A stretch of 64,000 nucleotides of DNA from Tianweitania sediminis (lineage in GTDB: Bacteria; Pseudomonadota; Alphaproteobacteria; Rhizobiales; Rhizobiaceae), in the NCBI RefSeq assembly GCF_017813335.1, contig NZ_JAGIYY010000001.1, positions 1,166,001-1,230,000 of the forward strand, read 5' to 3'. Position numbers and translations under genes: made by a program. This document shows, one piece after another, positions 25,421-33,368 of this stretch. The first letter of the stretch is position 1, and each line of letters starts with the position of its first letter. The notes beneath the pieces were generated by a model. That model was not told where the DNA came from. It worked only from the letters and a program-made list of their open reading frames with translations, and made no database searches.

Positions 25421-25729
25421 ATGGCCAATTCGCCCACTTCGGAACCCAAGATGAACGACGCCGGCACTTCGGCGAGCAGCAGCGATCTGGAGGCCGAAGT
25501 TTCGCGTTTGCGCGCTGATCTTTCGGCGCTGACGAAGCAGTTGAGTTCGGCGGGCAGCCATTCCTATGACGCGGCCAGGGCAGCAGCACAGCAGGGCGTG
25601 GATCGCTTGCGCAGCAATGCTCAGGTCCTGGAAGACCAGGTTGTGGAACGCGTGCACGAGAAGCCTTTGCAGGCTTTGGCCATTGCGGCGGCTGCCGGCT
25701 ACTTCCTCGCTCTGCTTAACCGCAGGTAG
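25421..25729 (+). CDS. DUF883-like membrane-anchored protein, paralog
   Basis: This 102-aa protein has a hydrophilic N-terminus, a coiled-coil (LEAEVSRLRADLSALTKQL) and one C-terminal membrane segment (ALAIAAAAGYFLALLNRR), the ElaB/YqjD plan. It repeats the design of the protein at 10086-10397, including the SHSYDAA-like segment in the middle. It is followed five bases later by a YqjE-like gene, a pairing also known for E. coli yqjD-yqjE. Confidence 0.8.
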   Translation: MANSPTSEPKMNDAGTSASSSDLEAEVSRLRADLSALTKQLSSAGSHSYDAARAAAQQGVDRLRSNAQVLEDQVVERVHEKPLQALAIAAAAGYFLALLNRR

Positions 25730-25734
25730 GATCA

Positions 25735-26187
25735 GTGATTGGACCGCTGATAGCGGCTTTTGTTTCCGGTGAAGCGGGATTGGCCGTGGCGCGTACGAAA
25801 CGCGCGCTCGCGGCCTATCTTGTCGCCGGTATTTTTGCCTTGCTGGGCGCGATTTTCGTGCTGATTGCAGTGTTCGGCTATCTCGCCCGGATCTACGGCC
25901 CCGTGACGACGGCAGGATGGTTCGCCATCGTGTTCTTCCTGATCGCTGGCGGAATCGTGGCTGTTCATCGGGTGAAGGCCGGCATCGAGGAACGACGGAT
26001 CGCACAGAAGCGACGAACCGACCTGGTCGGACTGGGGACGACCGCAGCCGTTGCCGCAATCCCGTCGCTGATGCAGGGACGGCGTCGCCGCGGTGCGGGA
26101 TTGGCTGCAGCCGCTTCTCCCGTTGCCCTAGCTTTGGCTTACTTCATGTACAGGCGCCACCGCGGTGCCCACAGGTCGGACCTCTAG
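25735..26187 (+). CDS. YqjE-like/holin-superfamily membrane protein
   Basis: This 150-aa protein starts at GTG 25735. Two adjacent membrane segments (YLVAGIFALLGAIFVLIAVFGYL and TAGWFAIVFFLIAGGIVAVH) are followed by a basic cytoplasmic stretch (EERRIAQKRR) and a weaker third hydrophobic segment. The layout resembles YqjE-type proteins of the putative actinobacterial/phage holin superfamily. It shares a transcript with the DUF883 gene and so should be stress induced. Confidence 0.7.
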   Translation: MIGPLIAAFVSGEAGLAVARTKRALAAYLVAGIFALLGAIFVLIAVFGYLARIYGPVTTAGWFAIVFFLIAGGIVAVHRVKAGIEERRIAQKRRTDLVGLGTTAAVAAIPSLMQGRRRRGAGLAAAASPVALALAYFMYRRHRGAHRSDL

Positions 26188-26204
26188 TCCGACCTTCTCC
26201 GGAT

Positions 26205-27725
26205 CTATCGCTCCAACAGAACCGAGATTTCGGCGCGAACACCTTCCGGCAGGAAGCTGTGCTTCACTTCGCTGGTCAGGACCTTGTCCAGACTGCGGCG
26301 GATCAGAATTGAGCCGAACCCCGTGCGCGTCGGTTCCATCACGCGAGGTCCGTCCACCTCCTGCCAGGTGAGCGTCAGGCGCGGCTTCAGAATTCCGGTC
26401 ACCGACCAGGATATCTCCACATGGCCTAGAGGAACCGAAAGCGCACCATGCTTCAGCGCGTTGCTGGCGAGTTCATGCAGGATGAGACCGAGCGCCAGCG
26501 CTTGATCCGGCGACAACAGAACACGGTCTCCCGTTGCAAGAATGCGGGGAGCATCAGCTTGCGTAAACGGCATCACCTGCAGCCGAACAACTTCCGTAAG
26601 ATCGATGCCGCCCCATTCGCGATCCGAAAGAAGCCCGTGAGCCAGCCCGAGCGCCTGGAGCCGTCCGGTGAATGCTTCCAGGAAGTTCCGCGGTTCCTTG
26701 GCGTGGCGAACGGTTTGGGTGGCGAGGGCTTGCACGGTGGCCAGGGTATTTTTTACGCGGTGGTTGATTTCCCGCAGGAGAAGGCGCTGTCGCTCCTCGA
26801 AGGTCTTGGTATCCGTGATGTCGAAGTTCACGCCAACGACGAGTAGAGGCCGTCCATCGGCATCGCGGTCCAACACGCGGCCGCGGGCGGCGAGCCAGCG
26901 CGTTGGAGCGACATTGTGGATGCGGTACTCGCCCGTGTAATCGTTGCCGCTTTCCAGCGCATCACGAATGTTTCTCAGCGCCTGATGGGTGTCACGCCGG
27001 TCGATGGCCCTGAAGATCCGCAGGGAGGGTATCCGGTTGGCGTGCGGCAAACCGAAGAAACGCGGCATGAGTTCGTCGCATTCGATCATGCCGGTACGCA
27101 GATCCCAGACCCAACTCGCGATGTTAGCCGCTTCAAGCGCCAGGGTGTGTCGCTTTTCTTCTCGAACCAGGGCGGCGCGAGCCTTGTCGCCGCGGTTCGC
27201 ACTGTCCTTTAGCTTGAATAAGGTGGCGGCAAGGCCTGCAAGCTGCTGCAACTGCTTCAGCTGGACATCGGTCGGTCGGGGCCTGGGGATGGTGTCGATG
27301 ACGCAGAGGGTTCCAATCTTCTCGCCCATGACAGTCATCGGGACCCCAGCGTAGAAGCGGATCTTCGGCTCCCCCGTGACAAGAGGGTTATGCTCGAAGC
27401 GCGGATCTTTGGCCGCGTTTTCGACAACAAACGCATCGTTACCCGGCTGCGCGATGGCATGGGCGCAGAACGAGACATCGGCAGGGGAGCCCGTCAGCGT
27501 GGTGCCGGTCTTCGCGTGAAATGTTTGCTGCTCGCGATCAAGCAGGGTGACCAGCGCCACCTTTGTTCCCAGCAGGTCAGAGGCAAGCGAAACTACGTTC
27601 TGGAAATCGCTGTCAGGACCGCTCTCGAGGTTCAAGGAGGTCAGCACTGCATTCCGCTCATCGCGGTTCAGCACGTCCCGAACGTCAATGGGGAGTGGAT
27701 CGCCGTGCGGCTCGCTAACGATCAA
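26205..27725 (-). CDS. GAF-PAS HWE-family sensor histidine kinase
   Basis: This 506-aa cytoplasmic kinase has a GAF domain (about residues 25-170), a PAS domain (190-310), an HWE/HisKA_2 dimerisation helix with phospho-His322 (LLLREINHRVKNTLATVQALA) and a catalytic ATPase domain (LGLILHELASNALKHGALS, then WQEVDG supplying the W-x-E motif). There are no membrane segments. HWE/HisKA_2 kinases are the known activators of PhyR (PhyK, LovK, PhyT types), so its location three genes from phyR makes it a strong candidate input kinase. Confidence 0.9.
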   Translation of the reverse strand: MIVSEPHGDPLPIDVRDVLNRDERNAVLTSLNLESGPDSDFQNVVSLASDLLGTKVALVTLLDREQQTFHAKTGTTLTGSPADVSFCAHAIAQPGNDAFVVENAAKDPRFEHNPLVTGEPKIRFYAGVPMTVMGEKIGTLCVIDTIPRPRPTDVQLKQLQQLAGLAATLFKLKDSANRGDKARAALVREEKRHTLALEAANIASWVWDLRTGMIECDELMPRFFGLPHANRIPSLRIFRAIDRRDTHQALRNIRDALESGNDYTGEYRIHNVAPTRWLAARGRVLDRDADGRPLLVVGVNFDITDTKTFEERQRLLLREINHRVKNTLATVQALATQTVRHAKEPRNFLEAFTGRLQALGLAHGLLSDREWGGIDLTEVVRLQVMPFTQADAPRILATGDRVLLSPDQALALGLILHELASNALKHGALSVPLGHVEISWSVTGILKPRLTLTWQEVDGPRVMEPTRTGFGSILIRRSLDKVLTSEVKHSFLPEGVRAEISVLLER

Positions 27726-27894
27726 TTCAGCCCTGCCTCATCTGCTAGGGCTAACCTAGGATCGAATGTTCAGGTTGGAAGCCCCCGGGGAGGCGAGCAC
27801 TGCATTCTTTTGCGCCTGCTTCTTTTCCTCAGCGGAACCAAGGGCGCCATCCTGCATTGCACATTTGAAACCGGACCAGGCTTGGGAGTGCGAT

Positions 27895-28104
27895 TTGGAA
27901 AAGAAGGTTCAACCGGAAAAGGCTCGTCAGGGCAAGCTTGGTCGGCCAGTGTTGCTGGTGCTCGTGTGCGCCCTGGTCCTCTTGGCGATCGCGTGGTTCA
28001 TCGCCGAGCAGTACGGCCAGGCCATCGATGACAGCACGATGAACAACGGCGCTGAACCAACAACGCAAACAGAGCCGGCGGGGAACGCTGACGTTATCAA
28101 TTAG
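27895..28104 (+). CDS. Small single-pass membrane protein, TTG start
   Basis: This 69-aa protein has a basic N-terminus (EKKVQPEKARQGKLGR), one membrane segment (PVLLVLVCALVLLAIAWFIAEQYG) and a polar acidic tail. The TTG at 27895 is chosen because GGGAG lies 6 bases upstream and upstream in-frame codons give no family-like sequence. It is not recognised. A GGAAC with a 17-base spacer but ATT instead of GTT precedes it (27834-27858), a doubtful EcfG site. Confidence 0.55.
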   Translation: MEKKVQPEKARQGKLGRPVLLVLVCALVLLAIAWFIAEQYGQAIDDSTMNNGAEPTTQTEPAGNADVIN

Positions 28105-28109
28105 CGCCA

Positions 28110-29009
28110 TCACGTCGGAACGAGCACCTTCAGCGCAAGCGGATGGATCTTGATCGACGTTTCGCGCGCCAGGTTACTTGTTTCGCCGTCTACTACGCAG
28201 CGGTAAGGCTTCCTGCGCTTGCCGCGCACCTTCAGCAACAGCGCGCTGGTTTGGTGGATCTCTACCTTCGTGTTCTTTTTCCAGCGTCCGATCGCGAGGT
28301 TGAGCAGAAAGCGTATGATCTCAGCGGTCGTGCGCGCGGTGGTGATGTAGATCCCCAGAATGCCCTGGTCCAATCGATCCGCGTAGGGAAGGTGTCCCTC
28401 TCCAAACAGGTTGTTGGAGATCCCGATGCCGGTGGTTCTGGCCACGATCTCGGACGAGTCGGTGATAATGCTGACGTTGACGTGCGGCGGTTGAATGATC
28501 GTCGTGAAGGCAGCCCGCATCGAGGCCCGCATCTTGCCCATGCGGGAGCCATATTTCATCTTGTCGCGCATATCGACCAGCTTGGCGTGAAGGCCAATCG
28601 AGAACTGATGCACAAACGGCTTGCCGTTGGCCGAGGCAATGTCGACCTGCTGCACGCGCCCGGTTGCAAAGGCCTCCATCGCGGCATCCAGCCCCAGCGG
28701 GATCTTAAGGCTTCGCGCAAAAAGGTTCATTGTGCCGGCCGGTAGGATCGCCAGAACGCGATCTGTGTTCATCATGATGCCCGCGGCCGTTGAAGCTGTT
28801 CCGTCTCCACCGCCCGCGATCACCACATCCACGCTTTCGTCTTTTGATGCGCGTTCCAGTGCCGCAACGAGTTCACGCCCCGCGACGATCACGGCATCCA
28901 TCGTATGGCCTTCGGCAGCGAACCGCTCCCGGCTCCGCTCCACAAAGGCTTCCAGATCGGTCGTGCGGAGCGTCCCGCCGTCCTTATTGAGAACAGCCAC
29001 GAAATGCAT
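28110..29009 (-). CDS. Diacylglycerol/sphingosine kinase-family lipid kinase
   Basis: This 299-aa protein belongs to the YegS/LCB5/DgkB lipid kinase family. The nucleotide loop GGGDGT is at residues 66-71, preceded by DVVIAGGGDG and followed by LAILPAGTMNLFARSL. The second domain carries GEGHLPYADRLDQGILGIYI and ends with VDGE. It lacks a signal peptide. The family phosphorylates lipid hydroxyl groups in the inner membrane; the exact lipid is unknown. Confidence 0.88.
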   Translation of the reverse strand: MHFVAVLNKDGGTLRTTDLEAFVERSRERFAAEGHTMDAVIVAGRELVAALERASKDESVDVVIAGGGDGTASTAAGIMMNTDRVLAILPAGTMNLFARSLKIPLGLDAAMEAFATGRVQQVDIASANGKPFVHQFSIGLHAKLVDMRDKMKYGSRMGKMRASMRAAFTTIIQPPHVNVSIITDSSEIVARTTGIGISNNLFGEGHLPYADRLDQGILGIYITTARTTAEIIRFLLNLAIGRWKKNTKVEIHQTSALLLKVRGKRRKPYRCVVDGETSNLARETSIKIHPLALKVLVPT

Positions 29010-29143
29010 GGGCGAAGGTCCTAATGCAGCGCATCCAGAAAGGAACGCGGTGAGTCATACAGAAGACAGGAAACGCGGGTGCGGGGAAGATGCTCCCAAG
29101 GCATTTTTGATGAAGTGCAATGCGAATGTTGCCGCTGCACGCC

Positions 29144-29168
29144 GGAACGAATTGCCCTTCCTGCCGTT
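29144..29168 (+). promoter_or_regulatory. EcfG-type promoter of PRC-barrel gene
   Basis: GGAAC (29144-29148), 17 bases, GTT (29166-29168), about 92 bases before the start codon at 29261. Confidence 0.65.
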
Positions 29169-29260
29169 GGAGCAGGGTAAAAGCCAGGCGCCATCTTCCC
29201 GCGAAGTCCGATCGCGCCTGGCACGCGTCATTGACGTGTAACGCACAAGGAGAGCTTACT

Positions 29261-30301
29261 ATGATCCGCACGCTTTTAGCTACAACCGCAATTGCCACTG
29301 TTATCGCCACGGGCGCCATGGCTCAGACCGCTACCCAGCCGACGGCCGCTTCGCCTGCGCCTGCTGCTCCGACCGCAACGGAAGCTCCTGCCGCAGCCGT
29401 GATGCCTGCAGATGGCCACCTCGCCAGCAATGTGATCGGCGAGAATGTTTACAACGGCGCTGGCGACGATGCCGAAAACATCGGCAACGTGAACGACCTC
29501 GTCATGAACAACGAAGGCCAGATCGAGTCGGTTGTGATCGGCGTCGGTGGCTTCCTCGGCATCGGCGAGAAGAATGTCGCCATCTCCTTCGATGAACTTG
29601 ATTGGGCTGAGCGCGATGGCGATCGTTATCTGACGGTTGCAACCACGAAGGACGCGCTAACCTCGCTTCCTGCTTTCGACCGCCGCGCTTATGATCCGCA
29701 GACGGCTGCTACCGCCTCGAACACGGCTGCTCCGGCCGGTGGCACCATGACCACGGTTCCGGCCTCCGGCGCTACTACGACCACCGATACCGCCATGGCA
29801 CCGGCTGCCAACACGACCACGACTACGACCGCGCCGGCCACGGCTACAACCCCGACTGCAGGAGCGACAACCGCAGCGCCTGCAGGCACCGCGATGGCTC
29901 CTGCCGCTGGCGGCGCGGCCATGAACTCGACCGACACAACCACGACGGCCGCTGTTGACCGCAGCCAGATGACGGAAGTGCCGGCGGATCAGCTGTCCGC
30001 GGAAAACCTTGAAGGCACCACTGTGTACGGGGCCAATGAAGAGAATGTCGGCGACATCGGCGACGTGATCCTGACCAGCGATGGTCAAGTAGACGCCGTG
30101 ATCATCGATGTTGGCGGCTTCCTTGGCATCGGCGAAAAGCAAGTTGCGGTGGGCATGGACGACCTCGCTTTCATGCAGGACGCTCAGGGCAATCGCTACC
30201 TTTACACCAACTTCACGGAAGAGCAGCTTGAAGCTCAGCCGGAATATAACGAGGAGAACTGGGCTTCTCAGCGCGACCAGATGCGCATGATAAACCGGTA
30301 A
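29261..30301 (+). CDS. Exported protein with two PRC-barrel domains
   Basis: This 346-aa protein has a 21-residue signal peptide (ending GAMA-QT). It carries two PRC-barrel units, about residues 50-130 and 255-335, each with an almost identical VGGFLGIGEK(N/Q)VA core, separated by an Ala/Thr/Pro-rich linker of about 100 residues. Double PRC-barrel exported proteins are common in Hyphomicrobiales and appear in stress regulons, without a known biochemical role. ATG 29261 has AAGGAGAG upstream. Confidence 0.85.
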   Translation: MIRTLLATTAIATVIATGAMAQTATQPTAASPAPAAPTATEAPAAAVMPADGHLASNVIGENVYNGAGDDAENIGNVNDLVMNNEGQIESVVIGVGGFLGIGEKNVAISFDELDWAERDGDRYLTVATTKDALTSLPAFDRRAYDPQTAATASNTAAPAGGTMTTVPASGATTTTDTAMAPAANTTTTTTAPATATTPTAGATTAAPAGTAMAPAAGGAAMNSTDTTTTAAVDRSQMTEVPADQLSAENLEGTTVYGANEENVGDIGDVILTSDGQVDAVIIDVGGFLGIGEKQVAVGMDDLAFMQDAQGNRYLYTNFTEEQLEAQPEYNEENWASQRDQMRMINR

Positions 30302-30316
30302 TTAGTCGACGTCACG

Positions 30317-30357
30317 AAGGGGTTGCGCTCCGCGAGAGCGCGGCCCTTTTCTTTGTT
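30317..30357 (+). terminator. Intrinsic terminator after PRC-barrel gene
   Basis: AAGGGG...GCGCTC (30317-30330) pairs with GAGCGC...CCCTT (30336-30348) with some mismatch, followed by TTCTTTGTTT. Confidence 0.65.
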
Positions 30358-30497
30358 TGAAAGTTGATTGTTGAACAGTCTCTAGCAAGAGTCTGATTTT
30401 TGGTGAACAGTGCGTGCTTTCCGCTCAAGCTGGTAAAACCTGCTTTGGCACGCCAGATTGCGCTTCATCGAAAGCGAAAGCTTCAGTGGAGATCGTC

Positions 30498-31427
30498 ATG
30501 CTCAACCAGATCCAGGGCCTGCACCACGTCACGTCCATGGCGCGCGACGCACAGGACAACAACAGCTTTTTCACCCGGACGCTTGGCCTGCGGCGTGTGA
30601 AAACCACCGTCAACTTCGATGCGCCGGACGTTTATCATCTTTACTATGGCGATGAGCGCGGCACGCCCGGTTCGGTGATGACCTATTTCCCGTTTCCAAA
30701 CATCACGCGAGGACGTCCCGGCACGGGCGAGGTCGGGGAAACGGTGTTTTCCGTGCCTCAAGGAGCGCTAGGCTTCTGGAAGAAGCGCCTTGTTGCGCAG
30801 GGGGTGAGCGGCCTCAGCCAGAGCGAAAGTTTCGGCCAGAAGCGACTTGCCTTCCACGGACCGGATGGCGATGGCCTTGCGCTTGTGGAGGATCCACAGG
30901 ACGCCCGCGCCCCGTACCTTGGAAGCGATGTGCCGGCCGATGTGGCGATCCGCGGCTTTCATTCCGCTTCCATGCGGTTGCGCGATGGCGGTGCGACGGA
31001 AGAACTGCTCCGCTTCATGGGCTATGAGCCCGCTGAAAACTCGGGCACGATCAAGCGCTTCGCGATCAAAGGGAACGGCGCCGATTTCATCGACGTCGAA
31101 ACCCTTCCCGGTGCCGCACCGGCGCGACTCGGCGCTGGGTCCGTGCACCACATCGCGTTTGCCGTGGAAAATCGCGCCAAGCAGCTCGAGGTTCGCAAAG
31201 CACTGGCCGACACCGGGTTTCAAGTCACCCCAGTGATTGACCGGGATTACTTCTGGGCGATCTACTTTCGCACGCCGGGCGGCGTGCTCTTCGAGGTGGC
31301 GACAAATGAGCCCGGCTTCGATCGGGACGAAGACATGGCTCATCTGGGTGAAGCGCTGCAGCTTCCAAAGCAGCATGCCCACCTGCGTCCGTATCTGGAA
31401 CAGTCGCTGCAGCCTCTGGAGTCCTGA
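30498..31427 (+). CDS. VOC-family ring-cleaving dioxygenase-like protein (MhqO type)
   Basis: This 309-aa protein contains two vicinal-oxygen-chelate modules. Metal-ligand candidates are the HH in QGLHHVTSMA, the HH in SVHHIAFAVEN and the Glu in FEVATNEPGF. The order resembles MhqO/MhqA of Bacillus, hydroquinone-type dioxygenases induced by quinones. ATG 30498 follows GTGGAG. The next gene, an MhqD-like esterase, begins three bases after the stop, which supports a quinone or aromatic-electrophile detoxification role. Confidence 0.82.
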   Translation: MLNQIQGLHHVTSMARDAQDNNSFFTRTLGLRRVKTTVNFDAPDVYHLYYGDERGTPGSVMTYFPFPNITRGRPGTGEVGETVFSVPQGALGFWKKRLVAQGVSGLSQSESFGQKRLAFHGPDGDGLALVEDPQDARAPYLGSDVPADVAIRGFHSASMRLRDGGATEELLRFMGYEPAENSGTIKRFAIKGNGADFIDVETLPGAAPARLGAGSVHHIAFAVENRAKQLEVRKALADTGFQVTPVIDRDYFWAIYFRTPGGVLFEVATNEPGFDRDEDMAHLGEALQLPKQHAHLRPYLEQSLQPLES

Positions 31428-31429
31428 GC

Positions 31430-32047
31430 ATGGCGCTTGAAAGCTACCTCCATCACAAGCAGCCCGGCCAACCCGGGGGCGCGCTTCTTTTCACCTTTCA
31501 CGGAACGGGCGGCGACGAGAAACAACTCGTCGCGCTCGGCCGTGATCTGGTGCCGGAGGCTACCATCGTTTCACCGCGCGGCGACGTTTCGGAAGCGGGC
31601 GCCGCCCGCTTCTTCCGGCGCACGAGCGAAGGCGTTTACGACATGGAGGACTTGGCGCGAGCGACGGGCGCGATGTCTGCCTTTATCCGGGCGCACGTCG
31701 ATGCCGCCGAGCCCTCGCACGTTCTCGGCCTCGGCTATTCCAATGGAGCGAATATCCTCGCAAGCGTGATGTTTGCGCAGCCCGATATGTTTGATCGCAT
31801 CGTGCTGATGCATCCGCTGATCCCGTTTGAACCGCAGATCAACGGCACTCTGTCTGGCGCACGCCTCCTTGTCACGGCCGGCGAACGCGACCCGATCTGC
31901 CCGCCTCACTTGACCCATCGCCTCTTGTCACACCTTCAGGCGGCAGGTGCGACCGTGGAAACCCTGTGGCATCCTGGGGGCCACGAGGTGCGGCCGGACG
32001 AGCTCGCAGCTGCAACGCGGTTTCTGACCGAGGAGACAAAAGCATGA
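31430..32047 (+). CDS. Alpha/beta hydrolase, MhqD-like carboxylesterase
   Basis: This 205-aa hydrolase has the nucleophile elbow GLGYSNGAN with Ser104, Asp154 in VTAGERDPICPP and His185 in HPGGHEV; the oxyanion-hole strand is FTFHGTGGDE. It belongs to the phospholipase/carboxylesterase group that includes MhqD and YpfH. It is translated after the MhqO-like dioxygenase gene and overlaps the next gene (ATGA). No signal peptide is seen. Confidence 0.85.
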   Translation: MALESYLHHKQPGQPGGALLFTFHGTGGDEKQLVALGRDLVPEATIVSPRGDVSEAGAARFFRRTSEGVYDMEDLARATGAMSAFIRAHVDAAEPSHVLGLGYSNGANILASVMFAQPDMFDRIVLMHPLIPFEPQINGTLSGARLLVTAGERDPICPPHLTHRLLSHLQAAGATVETLWHPGGHEVRPDELAAATRFLTEETKA

Positions 32048-32358
32048 GCGAAGGTGCAATCGACATCCGCCTGGAAAGCGGGGAAAGCAAGGGGCGCTAC
32101 GTCTACCAGGCGCCGGAAGGCGAAGCAGAGATGACCTTCACCAAGGTCGGTGCCTCGCGTCTGATCATCGACCACACGGGCGTGCCGGATGTTTTCCGCG
32201 GGCAAGGCATCGGCCTGAAGCTGGTGCAGCGCGCAGTCGAGGATGCGCGCGTCGCCGGCAAAATCATCATCCCGCTTTGCCCTTTCGCCGCCGCTCAGTT
32301 TCGCCGGCACCCGGAGTGGGCCGATGTCCTGGGGCAACAGGGGGGAAAGCCGCAATGA
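32044..32358 (+). CDS. YjdJ-type GNAT N-acetyltransferase-like protein
   Basis: This 104-aa minimal GNAT protein has an intact acetyl-CoA loop, FRGQGIGLKLVQRAVEDAR, after the strand LIIDHTGVPDV. The ending PLCPFAAAQFRRHPEWADVL is typical of the YjdJ group. Its start lies inside the esterase stop, and its own stop overlaps the next gene. The acetyl acceptor is unknown. Confidence 0.82.
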   Translation: MSEGAIDIRLESGESKGRYVYQAPEGEAEMTFTKVGASRLIIDHTGVPDVFRGQGIGLKLVQRAVEDARVAGKIIIPLCPFAAAQFRRHPEWADVLGQQGGKPQ

Positions 32359-32651
32359 CCGACATCACCGATTTTGCCATGCGCGAAGACGGCCAGCGCC
32401 GACGCTATTTTCTTTCCATGCCGAATGGCGAGGAAGCGCGGCTGACGCTGGTGAAGACCAGTGCCACGCACTGGATCGCCGACCACACTTTCGTGCCGGT
32501 GCCTTACCGCGGCAGAGACATCGCCGAACGTCTGGTGGATCGCCTAATCGCCGATGCACGCAAAGAAGGCGCGAAAATCACGGCGACCTGCTGGTATGTT
32601 GCCGACGCTTTCAAGCAGCATGCGCCGGACTGGGATGACGTGCGTGCCTGA
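32355..32651 (+). CDS. Second YjdJ-type GNAT-like protein, degenerate acetyl-CoA loop
   Basis: This 98-aa protein is a tandem paralog of the previous one: YFLSMPNGEEARLTL, HTFVPVPYRGRDIAERLVDRLIADAR and CWYVADAFKQHAPDWDDV align along the whole length. The acetyl-CoA loop reads RGRDIA where the paralog has RGQGIG, so the usual glycine is Asp. It may bind acetyl-CoA poorly or have a non-catalytic role. Start and stop overlap (ATGA) with the upstream gene. Confidence 0.78.
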   Translation: MTDITDFAMREDGQRRRYFLSMPNGEEARLTLVKTSATHWIADHTFVPVPYRGRDIAERLVDRLIADARKEGAKITATCWYVADAFKQHAPDWDDVRA

Positions 32652-32774
32652 GGCGCGGTCGCCATCGCTCCCGGTGATCCCGTTCTGATCCGGGTTGGTT
32701 CTTTTGGAACGAATCGGCGTCTAAAACAAAAGCTTACCAAAAGGTTTCGGAATCGCTTCCGGTAGAAAGGGGGA

Positions 32775-33317
32775 TCAGTTCTCGCCTTTCACTACGCCCA
32801 CAAAGGGAAGTTCGCGAAAGGCGTGCGCGACGTCCATGCCGTAGCCCACCACAAAATAATCGGGGCAGTCGAAGCCGACGTAATCAGCGGTCAGATCGGT
32901 TTGGCGCCGCATCTGCTTGTCGAGCAGAACGGCGATGGAAACGCTTTTCGCACCGCGCGACAGCATCAGGTCCCGGGTGAACTTCAGCGTTTTGCCGGAT
33001 TCCAGAATGTCATCGACCAGAAGAACGTCACGGCCGGCAACATCATTGTCGATGTCGCGCAACACGCGCACCTCGCCACTCGTGGTTCCGGCGCCGTAGC
33101 TCGAAATGAACATGAACTCCACTTCTGGAGCCAAGCCCGTGTCGTGCATCGCGCGAATGAGGTCTGCTGCGAAGATGAACGACCCTTTCAGGATCGAGAT
33201 CACCAGCAGATCCTCGTAATCATGCGCGGCAATCTCCTTTGCGAGTTCGAGATTGCGGCGGGCGATGGTCGATGCCCCAAACAGAACTTCGATGTCTTTT
33301 CCCCGAACCGACGGCAT
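32775..33317 (-). CDS. hpt: Hypoxanthine phosphoribosyltransferase
   Basis: This 180-aa purine salvage enzyme has the PRPP loop VLLVDDILESGKTL, the N-terminal ISILKGSFIFAADLI loop and the C-terminal DYFVVGYGMD. It converts hypoxanthine (and often guanine) plus PRPP to the nucleotide. ATG 33317 has GGAG about 9 bases upstream; the in-frame TTG at 33323 is too close to that site. It has the normal family length. Confidence 0.94.
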   Translation of the reverse strand: MPSVRGKDIEVLFGASTIARRNLELAKEIAAHDYEDLLVISILKGSFIFAADLIRAMHDTGLAPEVEFMFISSYGAGTTSGEVRVLRDIDNDVAGRDVLLVDDILESGKTLKFTRDLMLSRGAKSVSIAVLLDKQMRRQTDLTADYVGFDCPDYFVVGYGMDVAHAFRELPFVGVVKGEN

Positions 33318-33340
33318 GTACAAGAACTCCGGCTAAGCAA

Positions 33341-33368
33341 AAGCCCGCCGCGTTCAGTCGGCGGGCTT
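33341..33368 (-). terminator. Terminator hairpin enclosing the stop codon of the gene at 33354
   Basis: AAGCCCGCCG (33341-33350) and CGGCGGGCTT (33359-33368) pair perfectly; the minus strand continues TTTTGCTT. The TGA of the overlapping gene (33354-33356) lies in the loop. Confidence 0.75.

Noticed and set aside
27834-27858. EcfG promoter for the small membrane protein gene at 27895
   Set aside because: The spacing is 17 but the -10 is ATT rather than GTT.
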